A stretch of 64,000 nucleotides of DNA. It comes from Solibacillus ferritrahens (lineage in GTDB: Bacteria; Bacillota; Bacilli; Bacillales_A; Planococcaceae). Both the position numbers and the translations under genes were made by a program. Shown here piece after piece: positions 52,424-61,612 of this stretch (position 1 is the first letter of the stretch; every line of letters begins with the position of its first letter). The notes under the pieces were generated by a model, which saw nothing but the letters and a program-made list of their open reading frames with translations, made no database searches and was not told the origin of the DNA. The stretch is from the NCBI RefSeq assembly GCF_037027585.1, contig NZ_JAXCLE010000015.1, positions 1 to 64,000 on the forward strand. Direction: 5' to 3'.

Positions 52424-53725
52424 ATGTTTCAATTAAAAGAAAATGGAACGACAGTTAAGCGTGAATTATTTGCGGGTTTAACTACATTTTTAACGATGGC
52501 TTATGTCATCATTGTAAACCCAATTATTTTATCAGGTGCTGGTGTTCCGGTTGATCAAGTGTTTATGGCAACAATTATCGCAGCAGTTATCGGGACAGGC
52601 TGGATGGCGCTTTGTGCGAACTATCCGATCGCCGTTGCTCCGGGTATGGGATTAAACGCATATTTTACTTATACTGTTGTATTAGCCTCAAATGGTGAGA
52701 TTACTTATACTACTGCCTTTTCAGCAGTATTTATTGCAGGTATTTTATTTATTATTATTAGTTTAACGCCATTCCGTGAGATGCTGATAAAAGCCATTCC
52801 GGAAAACCTTAAGTTGGCGATTACAGCAGGGATTGGCTTATTTATTGCTTTCATCGGGCTTCGTATGTCTGAAATTGTCGTGGCGGATACTTCCAATTTA
52901 GTCAAGTTTGGAGATATTACGGAACCGGCACCTTTACTTACATTTATCGGGTTGTTCATAACGGTCGCATTAATGGCACGTAAAGTAAACGGGGCAATTT
53001 TTATCGGTATGATTGTGACCGCTGTTATTGCGATGTTCACTGGACAGCTTTCGATTGATAAAGTAGTAGCGCTACCGCATCTTCCGGAAGGCTTAATTGT
53101 ATTTAATCCGATTACAGCGATTCAGGAAGTTATAGAATATGGTTTATATGGTGTTATTTTTTCATTCATTTTAGTTACATTATTTGATACGACAGGTACA
53201 TTAATCGGAGTATCAAAGCAGGCAGGATTATTGAAGGATGGAAAATTACCTCGTGCACGTAAAGCACTTATTTCCGATTCACTTGCAACCACTGCTGGTG
53301 CGATGTTTGGGACAAGTCCTTCAACAGCATATTTAGAATCCGGCTCTGGTGTAGCGGTAGGTGGACGTACAGGTTTAACTGCATTAACAGTTGCTGTGCT
53401 ATTCATCTTTGCTTCATTTTTCGGACCTCTTGTTGGCTCCTTATCAGTTGTAGCGGCGATTACGTCACCGGCACTGATTATTGTAGGGAGTTTAATGATT
53501 AGTGTTGTAAAGCACATAAATTGGGATGAAATGGAAGATGCGTTTCCTGCATTTTTAGTTATTTTATCGATGCCGTTAACTTCAAGCATTTCAACAGGGA
53601 TTGCTTTAGGATTTATCAGTTATCCACTTATTATGCTGATTAAAGGTCGCGGGCGTGCAGTACATCCGCTTGTTTATATATTTGCGGTTTTATTTGTATT
53701 ACAGTTAGCTTATTTACCACATTAA
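52424..53725 (+). CDS. AzgA-type purine permease (NCS2, PbuG/PbuO-like)
   Basis: 433 residues, about 13 helices. FAGLTTFLTMAYVIIVNP, YPIAVAPGMGLNAYFTY and FDTTGTLIGV are the AzgA-branch signatures for hypoxanthine/guanine/adenine uptake. ATG 52424 is eight bases after GAAGG. No purine riboswitch is visible upstream. Confidence 0.9.
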   Translation: MFQLKENGTTVKRELFAGLTTFLTMAYVIIVNPIILSGAGVPVDQVFMATIIAAVIGTGWMALCANYPIAVAPGMGLNAYFTYTVVLASNGEITYTTAFSAVFIAGILFIIISLTPFREMLIKAIPENLKLAITAGIGLFIAFIGLRMSEIVVADTSNLVKFGDITEPAPLLTFIGLFITVALMARKVNGAIFIGMIVTAVIAMFTGQLSIDKVVALPHLPEGLIVFNPITAIQEVIEYGLYGVIFSFILVTLFDTTGTLIGVSKQAGLLKDGKLPRARKALISDSLATTAGAMFGTSPSTAYLESGSGVAVGGRTGLTALTVAVLFIFASFFGPLVGSLSVVAAITSPALIIVGSLMISVVKHINWDEMEDAFPAFLVILSMPLTSSISTGIALGFISYPLIMLIKGRGRAVHPLVYIFAVLFVLQLAYLPH

Positions 53726-53731
53726 ATTAAG

Positions 53732-53769
53732 AAAAGTGTTGTTTCTTTTTGAAACAACACTTTTTTTGT
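53732..53769 (+). terminator. permease terminator
   Basis: AAAGTGTTGTTTC / GAAACAACACTTT stem with T7. Confidence 0.93.
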
Positions 53770-53887
53770 TTTTAAATTCCAATTTTAACCATGTTTTAAT
53801 TGGATTTATTTCACTTTAAATTAAGTACATTTTTTTTACGTTTCTCTAAATACTAATGAAGAGTAAAACAATGAAGGAAGTGATAAT

Positions 53888-54667
53888 GTGACGAGAAAAA
53901 GAATTAAAAGAATCGCCTTTATTTTATTTTTAGTTCTTTTATTTTTATTTGCGGCATTCTATGTTTTCCATAGTCTCGGGGCAACGAATGCAAAATCTTT
54001 AGAAAAAGGACGCCAGTATTATGAAGAGACAGGACATATTATTTGGGATATAAAAACAGACGAAAAAGTTGTAGCACTTACATTTGATGATGGGCCGCAC
54101 CCAAAGTATACAGAGCAGATCTTGGATTTGCTCGAACAATATGAAGCAAAGGGAACTTTTTTCATCGTGGGACAGCACGCTGAGAAAAGTCCCGAAGTTG
54201 TGCTTCGTATGTCTGAAGATGGACATGAAATTGCAAATCACACATATACCCATCCGAATACAAAATCAGTCTCCCACATCTTAGAGGAAATTGACCAAAC
54301 GTCGGATGTTATTTTTAGCATAACGGGGGAAAAGCCATATTTATTTCGACCAGTTGAAGGATACTATACGGAGCCTATTGTAAATGAGGTTGTGAAAAAA
54401 GGCTACAAAATTGTAATGTGGTCCTGGCATCAGGATACAGAAGACTGGAAAGAACCAGGTGTAAACAAAATTGTCACTACAGTATTAAATGGGCTGAAAA
54501 ATGGGGATGTCATATTGTTTCATGATGGTGGTGGGAATCGAGAGCAAACGGTAAAAGCAATGGAAAAAATCTTGCCAGAGCTTAAAAAAGAAGGATATAA
54601 ATTTATTACGATCTCCCAAATGATTCATTTACAAAATGAAGAAAAGCATCATGTCGTAGAGGAGTGA
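53888..54667 (+). CDS. Membrane-anchored polysaccharide deacetylase
   Basis: 259 residues: one helix (about 9-28) and a NodB domain (about 62-250) with TFDDGPHP (Asp67, Asp68), HTYTH (His118, His122) and FHDGG. The RPP motif is RPVEGYYT, so it is atypical there. It probably deacetylates peptidoglycan. GTG 53888; a weak forespore-type promoter (GTACA-N19-AATACTA) lies upstream. Next to the LytH-like gene, so a spore-cortex role is plausible. Confidence 0.82.
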   Translation: MTRKRIKRIAFILFLVLLFLFAAFYVFHSLGATNAKSLEKGRQYYEETGHIIWDIKTDEKVVALTFDDGPHPKYTEQILDLLEQYEAKGTFFIVGQHAEKSPEVVLRMSEDGHEIANHTYTHPNTKSVSHILEEIDQTSDVIFSITGEKPYLFRPVEGYYTEPIVNEVVKKGYKIVMWSWHQDTEDWKEPGVNKIVTTVLNGLKNGDVILFHDGGGNREQTVKAMEKILPELKKEGYKFITISQMIHLQNEEKHHVVEE

Positions 54668-54674
54668 GGGAGCT

Positions 54675-55670
54675 ATGAACCGACTTGCAATAATCATTAC
54701 AACTGCCTTTTTATGGGTATTTATACCGATTGCAGAAGCTTCGGAATCCGAGAGTCCCCCGACGAAAGAGCAATTAGTACAAAAAAGAATGAGCTATTAT
54801 ATGAAACATGAAAATGTATTGATGCCATGGTATTATTTAGCGGCTGTTGACCAATTTGAGCGCAATATCCAAGAGGTCCGTACGGATATACCAAAACGCG
54901 AATCAGTAATCGCTATACAATTTTCAGATGAGTTTTGGTCTGGGGCATTAAATCCGTCAGAAAATGATAAATCTCCACTTTCCATTGCCTATTTTAATGG
55001 GTTGGGCATCGATGGCGACGGGGATGGCATTGCCGATAAAACGAATGATGAAGATGTATTGCTATCGATGGCCAACTATTTAAGACAGTATGGCTATGGT
55101 GAAGACAATTTTAAGTTAGCATTATGGGATTACTATAAAAACGAAATATCTGTCAATCAAATAGTCGCGATAGCCAAATTATATGAGAAGTTTAGAACAA
55201 TTGAACTGGACCAGCATACGTTTCCGATTGTAATTGGAGCTGACTATAGCTATAGCGGTACATGGGGAGCCAATCGTGGATGGGGTGGAAGGAGAAACCA
55301 TGAAGGAACAGATATATATGCTCCTTACAATACACCCGTACTTTCCACTTCTTATGGTGTAGTAGAAGTAATGGGATGGAATCAATTTGGTGGGTGGCGT
55401 ATTGGAATACGAGATAATCATAACTCCTACCACTATTATGCTCACCTAGCTTATTTTGAAAAAGGCTTACAAGAGGGCGATATTGTAAAGACAGGACAAG
55501 TTATAGGGTATGTTGGAAGTACTGGGTACGGAAAGGAGGGGACAGCAGGGAAATTTCCGCCGCATCTCCATTATGGAATTTATAAATTCAATGGACGGAC
55601 AGAATGGGCGTTTGATCCTTATCCTGCCCTTACCAGATGGGAAATAGAAGCGAAGAACGCGAAAAAATAA
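54675..55670 (+). CDS. LytH-like M23 L-Ala-D-Glu endopeptidase
   Basis: 331 residues: signal peptide (cleaved near ASESE, 20-24), an N-terminal lysozyme-like helper domain with GDGDGIADKTN (about 113-124), and an M23 domain with NHEGTDIY (His209, Asp213) and PPHLHYG (His297, His299). Closest to B. subtilis LytH, which trims cortex stem peptides under sigma-K. Seven bases after the deacetylase, so probably one unit. Confidence 0.8.
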   Translation: MNRLAIIITTAFLWVFIPIAEASESESPPTKEQLVQKRMSYYMKHENVLMPWYYLAAVDQFERNIQEVRTDIPKRESVIAIQFSDEFWSGALNPSENDKSPLSIAYFNGLGIDGDGDGIADKTNDEDVLLSMANYLRQYGYGEDNFKLALWDYYKNEISVNQIVAIAKLYEKFRTIELDQHTFPIVIGADYSYSGTWGANRGWGGRRNHEGTDIYAPYNTPVLSTSYGVVEVMGWNQFGGWRIGIRDNHNSYHYYAHLAYFEKGLQEGDIVKTGQVIGYVGSTGYGKEGTAGKFPPHLHYGIYKFNGRTEWAFDPYPALTRWEIEAKNAKK

Positions 55671-55790
55671 AGTGGTTAAATTCATTATACTTATCATCTA
55701 TCCCCTTCCTTACCTATAAAAGTAACGGTACTAAAAAAAAAATTCTGAATAGACTAGACAATCTTTGCTTTTATAGATAGGGGAAATAAA

Positions 55791-56792
55791 ATGAAAACAT
55801 GGGTTATTTATTTTTTTATAAGTGTCTGCATTTTATCGGGTTGTCAACAGAATTTGAGGGTAACGGACGAAGGGAATGCTGAAATGGATGAACAAGTTTT
55901 GGACGTCGTTTCAGATAATCTAACTTCTACTTCAGAAGTCGCCATTTCGGAGCAACAGTTCATCTACCCAGTCGTTATTACCTTAATTGATCCGAGAACT
56001 TTACAGATTGTTAAAACCTTTTCTCCGCAATTAATGGGGTTTGGTGTGGATGACAAATTGTACAAATCAAAGGTCGAAGAAATAGCAAGGGAATTAGCTA
56101 GAGGAACTAAGGATATCCCTGGCTATGATCAACAAATGGAATTGGATAGAGTGGACGCTAATGGTGAGATTATTAAGGGGAATCCAGGAATCCTTTTAAA
56201 GGAAAGTGAATTAGTGGAAAAAGTAATTGCTGCTTCATATAAAGGTGAAGACATTTTTTTACCTTTATACTTGCTGGAAAGTAATTATAATGCTGAGGAC
56301 ATCCCTTCAATGAATGATGTTACAGTTGCTTCATATACTACATATTTCTCTTCTTCTGAAACAGGAAGAAGCAGAAATATCGAGCTTTCAGCAATTGCAC
56401 TCAATAATATAGTAGTGGGTGATGGAGACACTTTTTCATTCAATACAATGGTTGGTGAACGATCGGTGTCAAAAGGCTACCAACCAGCCCCAGAAATAAT
56501 TAATAAGCAGCTAGTAATGGGTATTGGTGGAGGTATTTGCCAAACATCTTCCACATTATTTAATGCAGTGGATCAACTTGGAGTTAAAATGAAGGAAAGG
56601 CACCATCATTCTCTAAACATCGGCTATGTGCCAACTGGCAGAGATGCAACGGTTTCATATGGCACATTGGATTTTAAATTCCAGAATAATAGCGGGGTGC
56701 CGTTCTTAATTAGAACTTTTTATTCGAAGAACACACTCACCATTGAATTACGGACTACACATCAATATAAGGATGTATTAAAAAAGTCTTAA
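55791..56792 (+). CDS. VanW-domain lipoprotein
   Basis: 333 residues: lipobox ILSGC (Cys18), a variable region, then a VanW domain (about 195-325: FSFNTMVGERSVSKGYQPAP, GGGICQTSSTLFNA, HHHSLNIGYVPTGRDATV). Found in cell-wall settings and YoaR-like proteins; function unclear. ATG 55791 follows AGGGGAA. Confidence 0.85.
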   Translation: MKTWVIYFFISVCILSGCQQNLRVTDEGNAEMDEQVLDVVSDNLTSTSEVAISEQQFIYPVVITLIDPRTLQIVKTFSPQLMGFGVDDKLYKSKVEEIARELARGTKDIPGYDQQMELDRVDANGEIIKGNPGILLKESELVEKVIAASYKGEDIFLPLYLLESNYNAEDIPSMNDVTVASYTTYFSSSETGRSRNIELSAIALNNIVVGDGDTFSFNTMVGERSVSKGYQPAPEIINKQLVMGIGGGICQTSSTLFNAVDQLGVKMKERHHHSLNIGYVPTGRDATVSYGTLDFKFQNNSGVPFLIRTFYSKNTLTIELRTTHQYKDVLKKS

Positions 56793-56797
56793 AATAT

Positions 56798-56826
56798 GGG
56801 CTGCTCTCGATTGAGAGTGGCTTTTT
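56798..56826 (+). terminator. terminator of the VanW gene
   Basis: GGCTGCTCTC / GAGAGTGGCT imperfect stem with TTTTTAAA; the convergent gene begins its stop here. Confidence 0.75.
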
Positions 56827-57169
56827 AAATTGACGGTGTACCTTGATGGAAAAACATGCGCCATATCCCATTTTCGTTGCGCCAAAGTGAGCTACGGTTT
56901 TGTTGTTTACCATTTGTTAAATTCGTTGTAATGAACCTTGTTTGAACAATATCGTCTGCAAGTAGTAGCGCTTCAAAGTCTGTGACGTCATAATAGACTT
57001 TGTCAAAGCCTTGTTCGGTTACATTTTCAAGTAGGAAATTTTTATCCATAATGCCTCCAGAGGAACCAAATTCTTTAAAATCTTCGCTTAAATAAGCTGT
57101 AAAATCACGCTTACGGTAAAGCATGAGTTGTTGTTCTAACTGTAAAAACTGTTCCTTTAATGATTTCAT
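56825..57169 (-). CDS. SnoaL/DUF4440-like small protein
   Basis: 114 residues with the NTF2-like pattern: N-terminal helix (LKEQFLQLEQQLM), DFKEFGSSGGIMDK, and the C-terminal SSLWRNENGIWRMFFHQGTP. Such proteins are small binding or enzyme folds of unknown role. ATG 57169 follows GGAGGA. Confidence 0.75.
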   Translation of the reverse strand: MKSLKEQFLQLEQQLMLYRKRDFTAYLSEDFKEFGSSGGIMDKNFLLENVTEQGFDKVYYDVTDFEALLLADDIVQTRFITTNLTNGKQQNRSSLWRNENGIWRMFFHQGTPSI

Positions 57170-57358
57170 AACGATTCCTCCGTTTTAATGCTGAATAGTT
57201 GAGCATATTGTTTGTAAGGAAAATAATACAAACTTAAAAGCCAAAAATCAAGATGATGCAGTATAGAACGAATGAATATTCGGAATTTTCATTGGGTTAG
57301 TCAAACCATTTCAATACATGGTATGATTTTGATTTAAAGTTGTAAAGAAGGTGAAGCT

Positions 57359-58432
57359 ATGTGGGAATCAATTAAATGGTTAATACCGTCTGTTACTGTG
57401 CCTACATTACCAGATGCATTAGCTGCTGCTGCGATATTAATCGTTGGTTTACTTATCATCCGATTAATTATTCGCCCGCTTCTATTTAAAATAGCGGATT
57501 TGTTAAATAAGAAAAATCATCCGGTAATGAGTGATATTGCAAAAAGTGTTTATCCATCAATCCGCAATGCGCTTATTTTCAGTTTAATTGTAATAGCAGT
57601 ATCTCTTTTAGTGGAAGTGTGGCTATTTGACAATGAAAAGCTAAGTATTTATATTGATTCGGTTTATGTGTTTTTTGCATTTAATGCACTTTATGATGTA
57701 CTGAGTTTTTATTTGAAAAATCCCCATCGATTTGAAACAGGGAAAGATCAGGATATTTTGACTCCATTTTTCTTACGGATTAGTAAAGTTGCTGTAATGA
57801 CAATTGCGATGTTTACAATTGCTTCATTGTGGAATTTTAATTTAAATGGGTTTTTAACAGCACTTGGATTAACAGGGGTAGCGCTGGCTTTTGGTATTCG
57901 TGATACACTGGCTCATATTTTCGGCGGGATGAGTGTTGCGCTTGATAAACCATTTCAAGTTGGCGATTGGGTAATGTCCAGTGACGAAAAAATTGATGGG
58001 ACAATTGAAGATATTAATTTACGAAGTACCCTTATCCAGACGTCTGATAAAGGGTTGGTCTATGTACCGAACTCCTATTTGGTGAATCGACCTATCTACA
58101 ATTTATCAAAGCGCACACAGCGGAAAGTGGAGCATTATTTGTTTCTTTCAAATGATAATAGTGAAGAGGCAATCGTGAAGTTCATTGAAAGATTACGCAA
58201 GCAGATTTCACTGCATCCGAAGACGTCAAAAAATGTTATCCATGTAGCGTTGGATGAGCTTAGACCAAATAGTTGTCGCATTCTTATTCGTTATTTTGTC
58301 GATACAAACGACTCGGATATTATGCTGAAGGTACGACAGGATATACTATTTGCTGCAAAGCATTATTGCGAGGCAAACGACGTAAAACTAGTGGACCCAA
58401 ATCAAGGGCAATTTGTTTGGAATGACGGATAA
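57359..58432 (+). CDS. MscS-type mechanosensitive channel
   Basis: 357 residues: four or five helices, the pore-lining segment NGFLTALGLTGVALAFGIRDTLAHIFGGMSV (about 160-190) and the beta domain DKPFQVGDWV. Releases solutes on osmotic downshock. ATG 57359 after GAAGGTG. Confidence 0.9.
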   Translation: MWESIKWLIPSVTVPTLPDALAAAAILIVGLLIIRLIIRPLLFKIADLLNKKNHPVMSDIAKSVYPSIRNALIFSLIVIAVSLLVEVWLFDNEKLSIYIDSVYVFFAFNALYDVLSFYLKNPHRFETGKDQDILTPFFLRISKVAVMTIAMFTIASLWNFNLNGFLTALGLTGVALAFGIRDTLAHIFGGMSVALDKPFQVGDWVMSSDEKIDGTIEDINLRSTLIQTSDKGLVYVPNSYLVNRPIYNLSKRTQRKVEHYLFLSNDNSEEAIVKFIERLRKQISLHPKTSKNVIHVALDELRPNSCRILIRYFVDTNDSDIMLKVRQDILFAAKHYCEANDVKLVDPNQGQFVWNDG

Positions 58433-58562
58433 TAAACGTTCCTGTTAGAAAAGTGGCGTAACCATTCTACATGAAGTGTATAATTGTAGTATACTGAACA
58501 TAAGGATTTAAAGTAAAAGCGTTAGAAATCCATTAGTTTACATAAGAGAGGATGTATCACAA

Positions 58563-58967
58563 ATGGCTGAGAAACAACATGTAGCATTTGTTCAACCTAC
58601 ACCAGTTGGCAAAGAAGAGCTAGGAAAGATTGAAGTAGCGCCAGAAGTAATTGAAGTAATTGCAGGTATTGCTGCAACAGAAGTAGAAGGAATTGCAGCA
58701 ACTCGCGGAAATTTCGCGTCAGGTGTTGCCGAGCGCTTCGGTAAAAAAGTACATTCAAAAGGCATAAAATCGGCTATGTCGGAAGAGGGCAATATTGTCA
58801 TTGATGTCTTCTGTACAGTGAAATATGGCTTTGCGATTCCAAAGGTAGCAAAAGAAGTACAAACAACAATTCGTCAAGCTATTCTAAATATGACAGCTAT
58901 CGAAACGAGTGAAGTAAATATCCATATTACGGGTATTCAGTTTGAAAATTCAAAAGACGCAGAATAA
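58563..58967 (+). CDS. yqhY: YqhY, Asp23/Gls24 family protein
   Basis: 134 residues; family text GKIEVAPEVIEVIAGIAATEVEGIAATRG and VDVFCTVKYGFAIPKVAKEVQ. In B. subtilis yqhY follows accBC and affects acetyl-CoA carboxylase balance. Here it is about 6.4 kb from accC. ATG 58563; no strong site seen immediately before. Confidence 0.9.
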   Translation: MAEKQHVAFVQPTPVGKEELGKIEVAPEVIEVIAGIAATEVEGIAATRGNFASGVAERFGKKVHSKGIKSAMSEEGNIVIDVFCTVKYGFAIPKVAKEVQTTIRQAILNMTAIETSEVNIHITGIQFENSKDAE

Positions 58968-58982
58968 TAATATGAACCATGT

Positions 58983-59021
58983 GACCGAGCTTATTTTCCA
59001 ATAAAGCTCGGTTTTTTGTTG
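58983..59021 (+). terminator. yqhY terminator
   Basis: ACCGAGCTTATT / AATAAAGCTCGGT stem with T6. Confidence 0.93.
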
Positions 59022-59080
59022 GGCACGTTCTAAATATGCACAGTTGAATCCTTTTTTTCTTGCATTTATGAATTTAAGTT

Positions 59081-59110
59081 TTGGAACAGGGTGAAAATAG
59101 GGTATAGAAT
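59081..59110 (+). promoter_or_regulatory. candidate sigma-A promoter of glpDFK
   Basis: TTGGAA, 18 bases, TAGAAT, 35 bases before glpD. No antiterminator hairpin or CcpA site was seen. Confidence 0.4.
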
Positions 59111-59144
59111 AACAGTTTTGTATAGTAAGGAGGAAACGTACGTT

Positions 59145-60791
59145 ATGGGAAACTTTTCTGCAACAGCCAGAGAACGAATGAAAAAAGTATTCCAAGAAGA
59201 AACGTTTGATCTTTTTGTGATTGGAGGCGGCATTACAGGAGCGGGTATTGCGCTTGATGCTGCAACAAGAGGATTGAAGGTAGGATTGGCAGAAATGCAG
59301 GATTTTGCAGAAGGAACGAGCAGTCGTTCAACGAAGCTTGTACATGGCGGATTGCGCTATTTAAAGCAATTTGAAATCAAAGAGGTCGCACAATTAGGAC
59401 GTGAAAGAGCGATTGTTTATGAGAATGGACCACATGTTACGACCCCTGTATGGATGCTACTTCCGTTTCATAAAGGAGGGACGTTTGGTACGTTCTCGAC
59501 GGCGCTTGGTTTGAAAGTGTATGACATTTTAGCGAGCGTTAAAAAGGATGAAAGAAGATTCATGTTATCTGCCGATGAGACGATTGCACGTGAACCACTT
59601 ATTAAAAAGGATGGATTGGTTGGAGGTGGTGTCTATGTCGAATATCGAACAGATGATTCCCGTCTCACAATTGAAGTAATGAAAGCAGCTGCTGCTAATG
59701 GAGCATTTGCATTGAATTATTTGAAAGTGGTTGGATTTGAATCAAATAATTTAGCCTTTTCCACAGTAAAGGTGGAAGATCAATTAACGGGTGAACAATA
59801 TACCATTAAAGCAAAAAAAGTTGTGAATGCTGCCGGTCCTTGGGTTGATGACGTACGAAAATTGGATGGGGAGTTCAACAATAAACACCTTATTTTATCG
59901 AAGGGTGTTCATCTTGTCTTTGATGAGGACGATTTCCCATTACAGCAGGCCATTTATTTTGATACAGAAAAAGACGGGCGAATGATTTTTGCGATTCCTC
60001 GAGATGGAAAAACTTATGTAGGGACAACGGATACTTTTTATGATGGTGATCCAAAGAATATGGATATTACAAAAGAAGACCGTCAATATATTTTGGATGC
60101 GATTCATTATATGTTCCCGCAACTGCAAATAACAGAAGAGAAAATAGAGTCCGCTTGGGCAGGTGTCCGACCACTCATTCATGAAGAAGGGAAAGCACCC
60201 TCGGAAATTTCGAGGAAAGACGAAATATGGCAGTCTGAAAATGGGCTTATTACGATTGCAGGAGGAAAACTGACAGGGTACCGGAAAATGGCTGAAAAAA
60301 TTGTGGACTTAGTTGTTTCGCAATTAAATGAGGAATATCAGCAATCATACGGGAAATCCATTACGAAACATCTACCTATTTCAGGCGGGGATATGAGTGG
60401 TTCTAAATATTTTGAACGATTCGTCAGTAAGCGTACTATAATTGGACAGCAATTCGGTTTAACCGAAGATCAAAGTCGTTATTTGGCGAAGTTTTACGGA
60501 ACGAATGTTGACAAAGTATTTAATTATATTTCACAGGCAAAAGGAGATTTACCGCCTATTATATATGGTCAGCTTTATTATGCAATGAATGAAGAATGTG
60601 CATGTACCCCGACAGACTTTTTTATTCGCAGAACGGGTGCGCTATTATTTAATATTGATTTGGTAAGACGGTATAAAGAAACAGTAATAAAGGAAATGGC
60701 AGAATATTTGAACTGGACAGAAAATCAAAAGATGTATCAAAAACAACAACTCGAAAACGAACTAAAAAACGTAACAATATCCAATAAATAG
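59145..60791 (+). CDS. glpD: Glycerol-3-phosphate dehydrogenase
   Basis: FAD enzyme oxidising sn-glycerol 3-phosphate to dihydroxyacetone phosphate and feeding electrons to menaquinone. 548 residues: FAD motif GGGITGAGIALDAATRGL (about 28-45), KLVHGGLRYLKQFE. ATG 59145 follows AAGGAGG. First of glpD-glpF-glpK. Confidence 0.95.
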   Translation: MGNFSATARERMKKVFQEETFDLFVIGGGITGAGIALDAATRGLKVGLAEMQDFAEGTSSRSTKLVHGGLRYLKQFEIKEVAQLGRERAIVYENGPHVTTPVWMLLPFHKGGTFGTFSTALGLKVYDILASVKKDERRFMLSADETIAREPLIKKDGLVGGGVYVEYRTDDSRLTIEVMKAAAANGAFALNYLKVVGFESNNLAFSTVKVEDQLTGEQYTIKAKKVVNAAGPWVDDVRKLDGEFNNKHLILSKGVHLVFDEDDFPLQQAIYFDTEKDGRMIFAIPRDGKTYVGTTDTFYDGDPKNMDITKEDRQYILDAIHYMFPQLQITEEKIESAWAGVRPLIHEEGKAPSEISRKDEIWQSENGLITIAGGKLTGYRKMAEKIVDLVVSQLNEEYQQSYGKSITKHLPISGGDMSGSKYFERFVSKRTIIGQQFGLTEDQSRYLAKFYGTNVDKVFNYISQAKGDLPPIIYGQLYYAMNEECACTPTDFFIRRTGALLFNIDLVRRYKETVIKEMAEYLNWTENQKMYQKQQLENELKNVTISNK

Positions 60792-60802
60792 AGGTGGAGT
60801 CC

Positions 60803-61612
60803 ATGTCGACTTTTTTAGCTGAACTTGTAGGTACGATGATATTAATTGTATTAGGTGGTGGAGTTGTCGCCGGCTCTTTGTTAAAATTTTCTAAAGCCGA
60901 AAATGGAGGCTGGGTCCTCATTACGATTGCCTGGGGTTTTGCCGTGGCAATCGCAGCATACACTGTAGGAGGAATCAGTGGCGCTCATATCAATCCGGCC
61001 TTGACCATTGCGTTCGCAACAATTGGTGATTTACCATGGGTAGAAGTTCCAATGTATATACTAGCCCAACTTATAGGAGCTATTATTGGGGCAGTGATCG
61101 TGTACCTTGCGTATTTGCCTCATTGGTCCAAAACTGACGATGCAGATGCTAAACTGTCCGTATTTGCAACAATGCCCGCTATTCGTCATCCCCTGTCAAA
61201 TCTCGTTACGGAAATGATCGGTACGTTCGTATTATTGTTAGGAATTTTGGCACTCGGGGGCAATTCACTGGTAGATGGGATTAATCCACTCCTTGTTGGG
61301 ATAATTGTTATGGCGATTGGTATGAGTTTAGGTGGACCTACTGGATATGCGATAAATCCAGCGCGCGATTTAGGTCCTCGTATTGCCCATTTTTTATTGC
61401 CTATTCCAAATAAGAGAGATTCAGATTGGTCGTATGCTTTTGTACCGATTTTCGGTCCGATTATAGGAGGGGTAACAGGGGCATTATTTTATAAACAATT
61501 CTTTTTAAATGAAGGTACAATGACATTTTGGCTATTTGCTGCATTATTTATTGTCATTTGTATTGCAGCAATTATTACACAACCGAAATCCGCTACAAAG
61601 GAGATTACATGA
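60803..61612 (+). CDS. glpF: Glycerol facilitator (aquaporin family)
   Basis: 269 residues, six helices with two half-helices bearing HINPALT and YAINPARD. Passive entry of glycerol. ATG 60803 follows GAGGTGG; GTG 60794 lies inside that site. Overlaps glpK. Confidence 0.93.
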   Translation: MSTFLAELVGTMILIVLGGGVVAGSLLKFSKAENGGWVLITIAWGFAVAIAAYTVGGISGAHINPALTIAFATIGDLPWVEVPMYILAQLIGAIIGAVIVYLAYLPHWSKTDDADAKLSVFATMPAIRHPLSNLVTEMIGTFVLLLGILALGGNSLVDGINPLLVGIIVMAIGMSLGGPTGYAINPARDLGPRIAHFLLPIPNKRDSDWSYAFVPIFGPIIGGVTGALFYKQFFLNEGTMTFWLFAALFIVICIAAIITQPKSATKEIT

